Source: Acidobacterium sp. (GTDB taxonomy: Bacteria; Acidobacteriota; Terriglobia; Terriglobales; Acidobacteriaceae). From it: DNA of 9,636 bases. Made by a program: the position numbers and the translations under genes. The stretch is taken from assembly GCA_003152595.1 (NCBI GenBank), contig PMAM01000151.1:3800-13435 (forward strand). The letters are read 5' to 3'. The stretch's first letter is position 1, and every line of letters begins with the position of its first letter. Positions 1-7,495 of the stretch are shown here, piece after piece. The notes beneath the pieces were generated by a model. That model was not told where the DNA came from and searched no databases. It saw only the letters and a program-made list of their open reading frames with translations.

Positions 1-414
1 CCGGTTACGATCCTGATCCTGACCGCGCTTGCGGTGGGCACCGGCGCCGGGCGCGCGGGACTGACGACGAACGGCGGTCCCCACGGACTGACGGAAATCC
101 TGTTTGGCTACGCTTCCTGCTTCGCCAATAATGGGCAGAGCTTTGGCGGTCTCAGCGCGAACACCCTGTTCTACAACTTCTCGACGATCATCGCGATGAT
201 GGCCGGACGGTTTGGCCTGGCGATTCCCGCGCTGGCGTTCGCGGGCCTCTTCGCACGCCAGAAGATCGTACCGCGATCCACAGGGACACTGCCGACGGAC
301 TCGATTTCCTTCGGAGTTCTCCTTACTGGCTATCTCATGATCGGAACAGCACTGAGTTACCTGCCGGCGCTGGTACTCGGTCCCGTCCTTGAGCGTCTCC
401 TTTTCCGGAACTGA
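1..414 (+). CDS. kdpA: Potassium-transporting ATPase KdpA, C-terminal part (5' end outside window)
   Basis: This is the last 137 codons of KdpA, the K+-channel-like inner-membrane subunit of the high-affinity KdpFABC P-type ATPase. Reading frame 1 is open from base 1 to TGA at 412-414. Recognisable family signatures are GPHGLTEILFGYAS, then the fourth selectivity-filter region (CFANNGQSFGGLSANT, the counterpart of the NNGSAFAGL segment of E. coli KdpA), the helix IIAMMAGRFGLAIPALAFAG and the usual C-terminal end ALVLGPVLERL. At least three hydrophobic segments are visible. Family members are about 550-600 residues, so about three quarters lies upstream. The C terminus looks complete. KdpA cannot pump without KdpB and KdpC, yet the next gene is a porin, not kdpB, so the usual F-A-B-C order does not hold here. 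Identification is by family sequence and is firm. Confidence 0.96.
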   Translation, partial: PVTILILTALAVGTGAGRAGLTTNGGPHGLTEILFGYASCFANNGQSFGGLSANTLFYNFSTIIAMMAGRFGLAIPALAFAGLFARQKIVPRSTGTLPTDSISFGVLLTGYLMIGTALSYLPALVLGPVLERLLFRN

Positions 415-434
415 CGCGCGGGCTGCGGCGCGCG
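415..434 (+). terminator. GC hairpin directly after the kdpA stop codon
   Basis: Starting one base after the TGA of kdpA, CGCGCG (415-420) and CGCGCG (429-434) can pair around the 8-base loop GGCTGCGG. There is no T-run after it (AAACCGG follows), so it is not a canonical intrinsic terminator. It could be a weak or attenuating terminator, or a 3'-end stabiliser that sets kdpA and porin expression apart. The pairing is visible; the function is inferred. Confidence 0.35.
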
Positions 435-510
435 AAACCGGCGTATGGCATTCACGTTGCCGGGCCTTTCCTTATGAATCCATCACAAATGGTTTCCGGT
501 TTCCTCACAC

Positions 511-540
511 CTGGGGAGTTAGCCTAGGGTTTTGCCCCGC
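511..540. promoter_or_regulatory. Possible operator or 5'-leader element upstream of the porin
   Basis: Between kdpA and the porin there is an imperfect dyad: CCTAGG (523-528) runs into GGGTTTTGCCCC (527-538), which has GGG/CCC arms around TTTTG. A separate GGGG at 513-516 could instead pair with CCCC at 535-538. This type of short GGG-N5-CCC palindrome suits a dimeric regulator, or the segment could fold in the mRNA leader. It ends about 50 bases before the porin start codon. No convincing -35/-10 pair was found in the gap. Tentative. Confidence 0.25.
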
Positions 541-592
541 GCGGCGACCTCGCACTCTTCGCCCGCACGGTAACCCAGAGTGAGAGGACGCT

Positions 593-2452
593 ATGTACCT
601 TGATACAGACCCTGTTCCCACCCTCCGTCGACAGCTGTCCAAACGCATAGGAACTATCACCGCCTTATCCATGCTTTTCGGCACGGCTTGCGCGCAGAGC
701 ACCACGCCGGTACAGGTTGCGGAAGTGCCCGCAGCGGTGTCGCAGCCAGGATCCACAGCATCGGTGTCCAACACCGAGATTCTGCAGCAACTCGATGCCA
801 TGAAGCACCGAATCGAGGAACTGGAGAACCAGCTCAGGAATCAAGAGGCCACCTCCGCCTCCGCAGAGCATTTGCAGGCTGCTCGTGACGGCTTGTCGCC
901 GGCTTCGAGTGCTCACCCAGCAATGGCCGTCGCCTCTTCCCTCCTTCCGGCCGCTTCCGCCGTTGCAGCGGCACAGGCTCCGGAAAGCGCTCCTCCCGTG
1001 GATAAGGTCACGCCGTTTGCGGACTCGTGGTGGGGCTGGCTCAACGGGAATCCCCGCACCATCGACTGCCCGCTGTGCACGAAATACTTCACGCCGGAGA
1101 TCCGGGTCGACACAAACTACAACCTCGACTTCAACCACCCCGCCGACGACACCATCAGCGGCTCCAGCGAAGTTTTCCGTTCGCAGGAAGTACAGCTCGA
1201 ACAGCTCGGCGTCGGCGGCGATCTGTTGATCGACCGCGTCCACGCTCGCCTGATGACGCAGTTCGGCGAGTACTCCGTCACCACGCCCCGCAACGACGCC
1301 AGCGCCTTACGTGGCCAGTGGAATCTCAACGATGCCTATCGCTATCTGGCCGAGGCCTATGGCGGCTACCACTGGGACCGTATGCATGGCATTAACCTCG
1401 ACGCCGGCATCTTCTTGTCCTACATCGGACTGTTCAGCTACTACAACTTCGACAACTGGGCTTATCAGCCCTCCTTTGTTTCCTCCAATACGCCCTGGTT
1501 CTTCAACGGCGTGCGCGGCCAGTTTTTCCCCACGCAGCACCTGAAGATCGAGCCCTGGTTCATCAATGGCTGGCAGTCCTATTCCCGCTTTGGAACCAAG
1601 CCTGGCATGGGCGGTCAGGTCAAGTGGACCCCGATTAATCGAATCAACATCATCTCCAATAACTACGGCTATGGCGAAGATGATTTCGGCATCCACGGCC
1701 GCACGCGCTTCCATACCGACAACAGCTTCGAACTCAAGTACTACGACAGACCTGACAGCAGGCTGGACCGCATGGCCTTCTCCTTCACCGGTGACGCGGG
1801 CTGCGAGAGTGGCTCTGGCGTGGCCTGCACCGGTTCCGCCAACCACAAAATCTTCGTTCCGGCGACCGGCACGACGCCCGCCACCTACTACCAGAAACAG
1901 AGCTTCCTCGGATGGATGCTCTACAACCGGTTCTGGTTCAACAAGGATAAGTACGGCCTGACCCTCGGCGGCGGCCAGATCGACAATCCCGGCCGCTATC
2001 TTGTTTTGCTGCCTCCCATCAACGGCGCCACGGCCGTCACCGGCAGCGCCTACTTCCCCGCGGATCCGGGCCAGCCCTACCACGCGGAGGACGGCACCAT
2101 CACGTGGGATTACATGCCCAGCCAATACGTCACTTTCCGCACGGAGTATGGCTACCGCCACTCGGACGTGCCCTACTGGGCCGGTCGCGGCGGTTCAACG
2201 CCCCCGGGCGGCAACACCCTCACCACCATCGGGAGCCCGGCAGACTTTACCTGCACCAACGGCACTACTTCGACCGACTCCGGTGTTGGATATACGGCGA
2301 TGCCATGGATGAAATACAACCAGGAGTACGCGGCGAATGTTGCCGCAGCCAAAAGTGTATGTGCTGCAATTCCGGGTTATCCGGCACTCTGGCAGCCTGA
2401 TATGCGTCGTGACGAACAAAAGCTTATCTTTGCGATCCTCGTCAAGTTCTGA
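593..2452 (+). CDS. Outer-membrane beta-barrel porin, BBP2/OmpL-like, in the kdp cluster
   Basis: This is a 619-residue predicted outer-membrane channel. The start ATG at 593 is preceded by GAGAGGA (582-588) at good spacing. Residues 1-34 form a signal peptide (basic n-region RRQLSKR, hydrophobic core, cleavage probably after TACA-34). Residues about 60-84 (LQQLDAMKHRIEELENQL) look like a short coiled coil, as in trimeric porins with a periplasmic stalk. An Ala/Ser/Pro-rich linker (about 85-137) follows, then a CPLC cysteine pair at 159-162. From about 167 to 619 the chain alternates in beta-barrel fashion with aromatic girdles, and it ends in the C-terminal Phe (LIFAILVKF) used in barrel assembly. 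Segments such as NYNLDFNHPADD, IGLFSYYNFDNWAYQPSF and PWFFNGVRGQFFP fit the putative beta-barrel porin-2 family. Placement next to kdpA suggests K+ or small-ion entry across the outer membrane; the substrate is inferred. OprB-like porins are the alternative. Confidence 0.85.
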   Translation: MYLDTDPVPTLRRQLSKRIGTITALSMLFGTACAQSTTPVQVAEVPAAVSQPGSTASVSNTEILQQLDAMKHRIEELENQLRNQEATSASAEHLQAARDGLSPASSAHPAMAVASSLLPAASAVAAAQAPESAPPVDKVTPFADSWWGWLNGNPRTIDCPLCTKYFTPEIRVDTNYNLDFNHPADDTISGSSEVFRSQEVQLEQLGVGGDLLIDRVHARLMTQFGEYSVTTPRNDASALRGQWNLNDAYRYLAEAYGGYHWDRMHGINLDAGIFLSYIGLFSYYNFDNWAYQPSFVSSNTPWFFNGVRGQFFPTQHLKIEPWFINGWQSYSRFGTKPGMGGQVKWTPINRINIISNNYGYGEDDFGIHGRTRFHTDNSFELKYYDRPDSRLDRMAFSFTGDAGCESGSGVACTGSANHKIFVPATGTTPATYYQKQSFLGWMLYNRFWFNKDKYGLTLGGGQIDNPGRYLVLLPPINGATAVTGSAYFPADPGQPYHAEDGTITWDYMPSQYVTFRTEYGYRHSDVPYWAGRGGSTPPGGNTLTTIGSPADFTCTNGTTSTDSGVGYTAMPWMKYNQEYAANVAAAKSVCAAIPGYPALWQPDMRRDEQKLIFAILVKF

Positions 2453-2526
2453 CGTGATGCACTGACTCACTTTGCCTGCTTGCCCGCCTCGTCGGATGCC
2501 GCACTTCATGGCGCCGACGGGGCATT

Positions 2527-2544
2527 GTACTTATGCCGTACTAA
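2527..2544. promoter_or_regulatory. GTACTWA direct repeat, candidate response-regulator operator
   Basis: GTACTTA (2527-2533) and GTACTAA (2538-2544) form a direct repeat with an 11-base period, one helical turn. OmpR/PhoB-family regulators, to which the KdpE at 6785-7495 belongs, typically bind tandem half-sites with this spacing. GGCAT (2521-2525) and ATGCC (2533-2537) also form a short inverted repeat across it. The element lies about 140 bases upstream of the receptor start codon. The repeat is seen directly; the binding role is inferred, and no matching copy was noticed upstream of the porin or kdpD. Confidence 0.3.
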
Positions 2545-2684
2545 TGTCTTCATCATGATTCGCTTGCTGCTTCGCGAAAGTTGTAAGGGAGCCATAAGAA
2601 GCGGCCCTCCAGTTATCCGATCCTCATACGTCTCGTTGCTCAATATGGACCAGCAGTCGATTCCCCGCATGAACGGAGAACGCA

Positions 2685-5600
2685 ATGGTCCATACGCAAT
2701 CACGAAACACTCTTCATTCCGCCAGTGCCCATTCCGTATTGTGCCTGCACCTCGGGCGCATGCTCCTGCTTCACGAACAAGCAGCGCCGGAACCACACAG
2801 CCATCATCGCTTTTCCTTTTCGCTGCGACGGGTCATCGCCGGCCTGCTGCTGATCGCGGCCGGGTGTTACGCGGCGCAGGCGCAATCCACGTTCGGCAGC
2901 ATCCGCGGCACAGTCGTCGATGTATCCGGCGCCGTCATTTCTGGCGCTACCGTCACTGCGCAGTCCATCGACGAGAGCGGCGTACGCCAGACCACCTCCG
3001 GCAGCGACGGCGAATTCCTCTTTGAGAACCTCAACGCCGGCCACTACAAAGTCACCATCCACCACGACGGCTTCTCCGATGTCATCATCTCCAGCACTCT
3101 GGCCTCACGGCAGGAGCAGCGTCTCCCCGTCACGCTCTCCATTGCCTCGCAGGCCACCACCGTGCAGGTCAACGCCAGCGGCGCCGAACTGAACACGGAA
3201 AATGGCACCGTCGCGGATACAGTTTCGAACCTCGAGCTGACCCAGCTCCCCATGAACTCCCGCGCCGTCTCCTCCAGTCCGCTTGCCGGCCTTGCTCTCT
3301 CACCCAGCGTCGTCAGCGATACGCAGGGCAACATCTCCGTGGGCGGCGCTACCGCGGCGCAAACCGGTTTCTCCGTCGATGGCATCTCCACGGCCAACGT
3401 TCGCGCCAACGGCGCACTGAAAGACGCCTACCCGTCTCAGGAAGGCATTTCCGAAACGAAAGTGACGGCCTTCAACAACAACGCCGAATTCGCGCAGATC
3501 GGCGATGTCACCTTCACGACCAAAAGCGGCACCGGCAACTGGCATGGCAGCGCGTTTGAATACTTCCAGAACGACGCCATGGACGCCACCATCCTCAGCT
3601 TCACCTCGAAAGCGCCCAAGACCTTCAACACGTTCGGCGGCAGCCTGGGCGGCCCCGTTATCCTGCCCGGCTGGAATGGCCGCAACCGCAAGACCTTCTT
3701 TTTTGCCGACTACGAGGGCAATCGCAAAACCATCTCTTCGCCCGAAATGCTTCTCGTTCCCACCGCTGCCGAACGCTCAGGCGATCTCAGCGCACTCGCC
3801 GTCATACCCGGTTCGGCCGGCGCCGTCATGGACCCCTTCACCGGTGCGCCCTATGCCAACAACGTCATCCCCGGAGGCCCCGGACATCCATGCGCCAACT
3901 CCATGGATTGCATCAATCCGGTGGCGACGAATCTGCTGAAGTACTACCCGCAGCCCAACGTCAATCAGGGCGTCACTAACCCAGCTTTCAACTATCAGAC
4001 GCTGGTCCCCATTCCGTCCAACTCCAATGCCTGGGACGTCCGCATCGATCAGTCCCTCACCGCCAAGCAGCAGCTCTACGGCCGTTTCAGCTGGAAGAAC
4101 GTCTTTCTCAACGAATTCAACAACGACACCAACATCTCACCAGCCAACAACTTCCTTCCCAACGACCAGGCGCACGAGCAGAACCGCAGCCTGACCCTCT
4201 CGTACAACTACGTCTTCAGCCCGACCCTCCTCAACGAGTTCCGCTTCGGCCTGACGCACTTCACCGAGAATGAGACCTTCCCCATCACCGGCGCGCAGGC
4301 GATTTCGCAGCTTGGCCTCGTTCTCGATAACGGCATCAATCTCGCCGCTCATCCCGACGGCCAGGCGTTCCCCACCTTCGCCTTCAGCGACGGCACCATC
4401 ACCAACATCGGGCAGGGCCGCGTCGGCACCACCATCTCCGAAAACATCCAGTTCACCGACAACTTCACCCGCGTTCTCGGCCCTCACTCCCTGCGCTTCG
4501 GTGTCGATACGCGGCGCGAGCTCTACAACGCGCCGATGTTCTACCTGCCGTCTGACGACTACGGCAACTTCACCTTCAACGGATCGCTCACCAATTACTC
4601 CTTCGCTGACTTCCTCCTCGGCCTCCCGCAGGCCTTCTTCGCGGTCACCAGCCCGCAAATCAATGCGTACTCGTGGCACTGGGGTCTTTACGGGCAGGAT
4701 GAGTGGCAGCTCAATCGTCACCTCACCCTGAACTTCGGCCTGCGCTGGGAATACCTCCCCGCCTTCATCGAAACGTCCGGCGACCTCGCCAGTTTCGATC
4801 CGGCGATTAGCTCCATCGTGGTGCCGGACAAGTTCTTCAAGACCGTGGCGGCGAGCTCGCTGCTCACCACCATTTACACCGGCGTGCAGGAAGGCTTCAA
4901 CGCCTGCAACCTGCCGAGTCACAACGCGCAAATCGCCTGCAGCCCCATCGTTTCGGCGTCAACCGCGCACCTGCCTCAGGGGCTCCGTGATACGCCGATG
5001 CACGACTTCGACCCGCGCATCAGCATCGCGTGGCGACCCTTCAACAACGATCACACGGTCATCCGTTCCGGCTTCGGAGTCTTCACAGCGACCACGCTCG
5101 GGCCCATGTCCTTCAACAACGCCGGCGTCGCACTGTCCGACCTGCTGAGCTTCCCCAACTCTGTCACCAACGGCCAGCCTGCGTTCCAGTTCCCGCAGAC
5201 CTCCATTCCCGGCCTCGTCTCGCTGGGCGGCGGCTCCTTCGAGCAGGGCAACGACCCCCACTTCAAGGACCCCACCTCTGCGCAGTGGAACCTCACCATT
5301 GAGCGGGCACTGACCGAGAACACGAACCTCCGTCTCAGTTACGTGGGCCAGGCCACATGGCACCTGCCCGTCACCATCGACCTCAACCAGATCCCCGCCA
5401 GCACCACGCCGTACAACCCGGCCAACGGATGGGCGGACCCGCGCTCGCCCTACCAGAACTTCGCCATGCTCATGTACGCGGAGAGCGCCGGCAACGCCAA
5501 CTACGAAGCTGGTACTGCCGAGCTACAGCACAAAACTTCCTGGGGCATGAACTTCCTCGGGAACTACACATTTGCGAAGAGCGTCAGCGATGCGCAGGGG

Positions 5601-6281
5601 ACCGACGCGCCCACCGCCTTCGCCGGTGAAGAGCCCTACGCCGTCGAAATCGCCAACCGCTACAACCTTCGCTACGACCGCGGCAACGTGGTCGGAACCC
5701 CAAGCCAGCGCTTTCTGTTCACCGGCAGTTACGAATTACCGTATGGCGCGGGCCGCCGCTGGAAAGGAAACGGCGTGATGAACGGCATGCTCGGAGGCTG
5801 GGACTTTTCGAGCGTCACGCTGCTCCAGTCCGGCCAGTGGCTCACGCCCACCATGAACCCGACTCTCGATCAGTCCAACACCGACCTCAACAATCTGCGC
5901 TATCAGGGTGGCGCCGTTGCTCGCCCCGACTGCAACGGCAACGCCATACCCTCGAATCAGTCGCCGGGCGACTTCTTCAACATCAACGCTTTCTCCGTGC
6001 CGCCCGCCAATGCTGGCCGCTTCGGCACCTGTGGCCTCGGCATCCTTCAGGGCCCCGGCGAAATCAACGTCAACGGCGGCCTCGCCAAACAGGTCTCCTT
6101 CAAAGAGCGCTACAAGATGCGCTTCGAAGCGACCTTCACCAATGTTCTCAACCACTCCAACTATGCACCGCCATCGCTGAACATCTCCAACCCCAGCACC
6201 TTCGGCGTGCTCACCTCAGCTCTGCCTCAGGGACTCGGTGGCAACCGCACCGGCCAGCTGGCGGTACGACTCGATTTCTAA
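2685..6281 (+). CDS. Oar-like TonB-dependent outer-membrane receptor with carboxypeptidase-regulatory-like domain
   Basis: This 1198-residue protein is a predicted outer-membrane receptor of the Oar-like type very abundant in Acidobacteriota. The start ATG is set by GGAGAA at 2675-2680. A hydrophilic, His-containing stretch of about 45 residues precedes the signal peptide core (LRRVIAGLLLIAAGCYAAQA, about 48-66), with likely cleavage before Gln-67. Residues about 70-152 (FGSIRGTVVDVSGAVISGAT onward) form the beta-sandwich CarboxypepD_reg domain. Residues about 170-285 form the plug, including SVDGI and the conserved segment NNNAEFAQIGDVTFTTKSGT. The rest is the barrel, closing with the family-typical FEATFTNVLNHSNY and a C-terminal LDF. 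No TonB box is obvious at the mature N terminus. Length and domain order are normal for the family. The ligand is unknown: paralogues are usually linked to glycan or peptide uptake or to adhesion. It lies between the porin and a small secreted protein, same strand. Confidence 0.92.
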   Translation: MVHTQSRNTLHSASAHSVLCLHLGRMLLLHEQAAPEPHSHHRFSFSLRRVIAGLLLIAAGCYAAQAQSTFGSIRGTVVDVSGAVISGATVTAQSIDESGVRQTTSGSDGEFLFENLNAGHYKVTIHHDGFSDVIISSTLASRQEQRLPVTLSIASQATTVQVNASGAELNTENGTVADTVSNLELTQLPMNSRAVSSSPLAGLALSPSVVSDTQGNISVGGATAAQTGFSVDGISTANVRANGALKDAYPSQEGISETKVTAFNNNAEFAQIGDVTFTTKSGTGNWHGSAFEYFQNDAMDATILSFTSKAPKTFNTFGGSLGGPVILPGWNGRNRKTFFFADYEGNRKTISSPEMLLVPTAAERSGDLSALAVIPGSAGAVMDPFTGAPYANNVIPGGPGHPCANSMDCINPVATNLLKYYPQPNVNQGVTNPAFNYQTLVPIPSNSNAWDVRIDQSLTAKQQLYGRFSWKNVFLNEFNNDTNISPANNFLPNDQAHEQNRSLTLSYNYVFSPTLLNEFRFGLTHFTENETFPITGAQAISQLGLVLDNGINLAAHPDGQAFPTFAFSDGTITNIGQGRVGTTISENIQFTDNFTRVLGPHSLRFGVDTRRELYNAPMFYLPSDDYGNFTFNGSLTNYSFADFLLGLPQAFFAVTSPQINAYSWHWGLYGQDEWQLNRHLTLNFGLRWEYLPAFIETSGDLASFDPAISSIVVPDKFFKTVAASSLLTTIYTGVQEGFNACNLPSHNAQIACSPIVSASTAHLPQGLRDTPMHDFDPRISIAWRPFNNDHTVIRSGFGVFTATTLGPMSFNNAGVALSDLLSFPNSVTNGQPAFQFPQTSIPGLVSLGGGSFEQGNDPHFKDPTSAQWNLTIERALTENTNLRLSYVGQATWHLPVTIDLNQIPASTTPYNPANGWADPRSPYQNFAMLMYAESAGNANYEAGTAELQHKTSWGMNFLGNYTFAKSVSDAQGTDAPTAFAGEEPYAVEIANRYNLRYDRGNVVGTPSQRFLFTGSYELPYGAGRRWKGNGVMNGMLGGWDFSSVTLLQSGQWLTPTMNPTLDQSNTDLNNLRYQGGAVARPDCNGNAIPSNQSPGDFFNINAFSVPPANAGRFGTCGLGILQGPGEINVNGGLAKQVSFKERYKMRFEATFTNVLNHSNYAPPSLNISNPSTFGVLTSALPQGLGGNRTGQLAVRLDF

Positions 6282-6353
6282 CAACTAAGTGGGGGCGGAA
6301 CCGGCATCGACCCTCCGCTCCTCCATCCTGACCGGAAAGGAAGCAGTAGTCTG

Positions 6354-6740
6354 ATGAAACTCAACCGTACCCTGTATGTACCTTTGCTGGCAGCGTTGCT
6401 GGCACCGGCGGCCGTCTGTGCGTTCGCGCAGTTACCACGTCCAGCCTCATGGCAGCTCTCCACCGCAGAAGTGCGCGCCCTGGAGCGAGCACAGCCTTCG
6501 CAGGAGAACTGCGACAAGCTCGAACACTACTACCGCGGGCGTGCAGCGAACTATCGGCAGCAGGCCCAGGAAATGGAGGCTCTCCTTGCGAAGCGTGAGG
6601 AGACCGCGGAGCATGCCGGCGGAAAATACGAGCAGTCCATCGATTCGGGACGGCGCCTGCGCGCGTACTACCTGCAGATGGCGCAGGAAATGGACAGCCG
6701 CGCGCAATCCTGGGATGAGAAGCGGCAGCAACTTCAGTAG
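6354..6740 (+). CDS. Small secreted alpha-helical protein of unknown function
   Basis: This is a 128-residue protein with no recognised function. The ATG at 6354 follows AGGAAG (6338-6343) at 10-base spacing. Residues 1-25 are a clear signal peptide (MKLNRT, hydrophobic core, AFA cleavage before Gln-26), so the mature protein is periplasmic or exported. The mature part is hydrophilic and strongly helical, rich in Gln, Glu, Arg and Ala, with a single Cys at 53 and two similar helices. One is HYYRGRAANYRQQAQEMEAL (58-77) and the other is RAYYLQMAQEMDSRAQ (103-118), sharing a YY...AQEM pattern, so it may fold as a helical hairpin or coiled coil. It starts 72 bases after the receptor gene on the same strand and may be co-transcribed with it. 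Composition and codon use resemble the neighbours, which supports a real gene. Similar short secreted helical proteins are common in this kind of genome but remain uncharacterised. Confidence 0.75.
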   Translation: MKLNRTLYVPLLAALLAPAAVCAFAQLPRPASWQLSTAEVRALERAQPSQENCDKLEHYYRGRAANYRQQAQEMEALLAKREETAEHAGGKYEQSIDSGRRLRAYYLQMAQEMDSRAQSWDEKRQQLQ

Positions 6741-6757
6741 CGAACCGGCTCCCGCAG

Positions 6758-6785
6758 GCGGCCCGGCTTTCCCTTGCCGGGCCGC
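6758..6785. terminator. Perfect 10-bp hairpin between convergent genes (probable bidirectional terminator)
   Basis: GCGGCCCGGC (6758-6767) and GCCGGGCCGC (6776-6785) pair perfectly around the loop TTTCCCTT. A G-T pair at 6757/6786 can extend the stem. It fills the 44-base gap between the small helical protein (stop at 6740) and the convergent kdpE (stop at 6785-6787), overlapping the last base of kdpE. Neither side has a U-tract, so it may slow polymerase or protect both 3' ends rather than act as a textbook intrinsic terminator. Confidence 0.7.
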
Positions 6786-7495
6786 TAGGGCGCGCGGAAC
6801 CGATAACCGAAATGGCTGTCGGTGAGCAGGTATGCGGGCTGTGCAGGATCCGCTTCGATTTTCTTCCGGATCTGTCCAATCAGGACGCGCAGGTACTCGC
6901 GGCGGTCTTCACCTTCCGGCCCGCAAAGCGCGTTCAGCAGTCGCGCATGGCTCACCGGTCGTCCCGCCCGTTCCATCAGGAACCGCAGCGCTTCGAACTC
7001 CCGCGGCGTTAGCTTCACCTCCGTGCCGGAACGTTCCACCAGGCGCCGCGCGGGGTCCAGAAAAATCTCTCCCACCTGAAGCGGCCATTCGGAAGGCAAT
7101 TCGGGGGCCTGGTACCGCCGGATGATGCCACGGATTCGCGCCGCGAGTTCGCGGATCTGGAACGGCTTCGTGACATAGTCATCCGCGCCGGCCTCCAGCC
7201 CCTCCACCTTGTCCTCCTCGGCATCGCGCACGGTCAGCATGAGCACCGGCAACCGTGGAAAGAGCCGCCGGATCCGTTTGCAAGCCTCCACTCCGCCCAT
7301 GCCCGGCAGATTCACGTCGAGCAGCACCACGTCGTAATTCGCGACCCGCAACAGTGCAAGCGCTTCCTCGCTGGTACGCGCCTCAACCGCCTCGAAGCCG
7401 AGAGCGTCCAGCGTCGTGTGCAGACTCCTCCGCAACGCCGGATCGTCCTCAACAATCAGTACCGATTCAGTTTCCCTGCTTGCCTGTGCCTCCAC
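6785..7495 (-). CDS. kdpE: KdpE-like response regulator, OmpR/PhoB family
   Basis: This 236-residue two-component transcription factor is predicted to activate kdp genes after phosphorylation by the adjacent sensor kinase. The receiver domain (about 10-122) has every key residue: the acidic pair D17/D18 in IVEDDPALR, phospho-acceptor D60 in VVLLDVNLPGMGG, T88 in MLTVRD and K110 in YVTKPF. The C-terminal winged-helix DNA-binding domain (about 138-234) shows LTPREFEALRFLM and the ending YLLTDSHFGYRFRAP typical of KdpE. The start codon is GTG (7495-7493), chosen because a perfect AAGGAGGT lies 7 bases upstream at 7503-7510. That ribosome site is inside the end of kdpD and the genes overlap by 29 bases, so translation is likely coupled. 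The length is normal (E. coli KdpE is about 225). General OmpR-family assignment is near certain; the KdpE name rests on the partner and on the kdpA gene nearby. Confidence 0.93.
   Translation of the reverse strand: MEAQASRETESVLIVEDDPALRRSLHTTLDALGFEAVEARTSEEALALLRVANYDVVLLDVNLPGMGGVEACKRIRRLFPRLPVLMLTVRDAEEDKVEGLEAGADDYVTKPFQIRELAARIRGIIRRYQAPELPSEWPLQVGEIFLDPARRLVERSGTEVKLTPREFEALRFLMERAGRPVSHARLLNALCGPEGEDRREYLRVLIGQIRKKIEADPAQPAYLLTDSHFGYRFRAP

Noticed and set aside
414..592. c-di-AMP (ydaO-type) riboswitch as expected for some kdp genes
   Set aside because: The gap is short and the conserved ydaO core segments were not found.
1307..2161. 284-codon open frame on the minus strand
   Set aside because: It lies wholly antisense to the porin, has repetitive Val/Ala/Gly/Glu composition and no domain; it is a GC-rich shadow frame.
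2480..3025. 181-codon open frame before and across the start of the receptor
   Set aside because: It overlaps the signal peptide and first domain of the clearly real receptor in another frame, and its translation shows no fold or family signature.
4137..4931. 264-codon open frame on the minus strand
   Set aside because: Antisense to the receptor barrel, skewed composition, no motif; a shadow.
6282..6353. Possible terminator between the receptor and the small protein
   Set aside because: Only a 5-bp GCGGA/TCCGC pairing with a 14-base loop and no T-run; too weak to call, so co-transcription stays possible.
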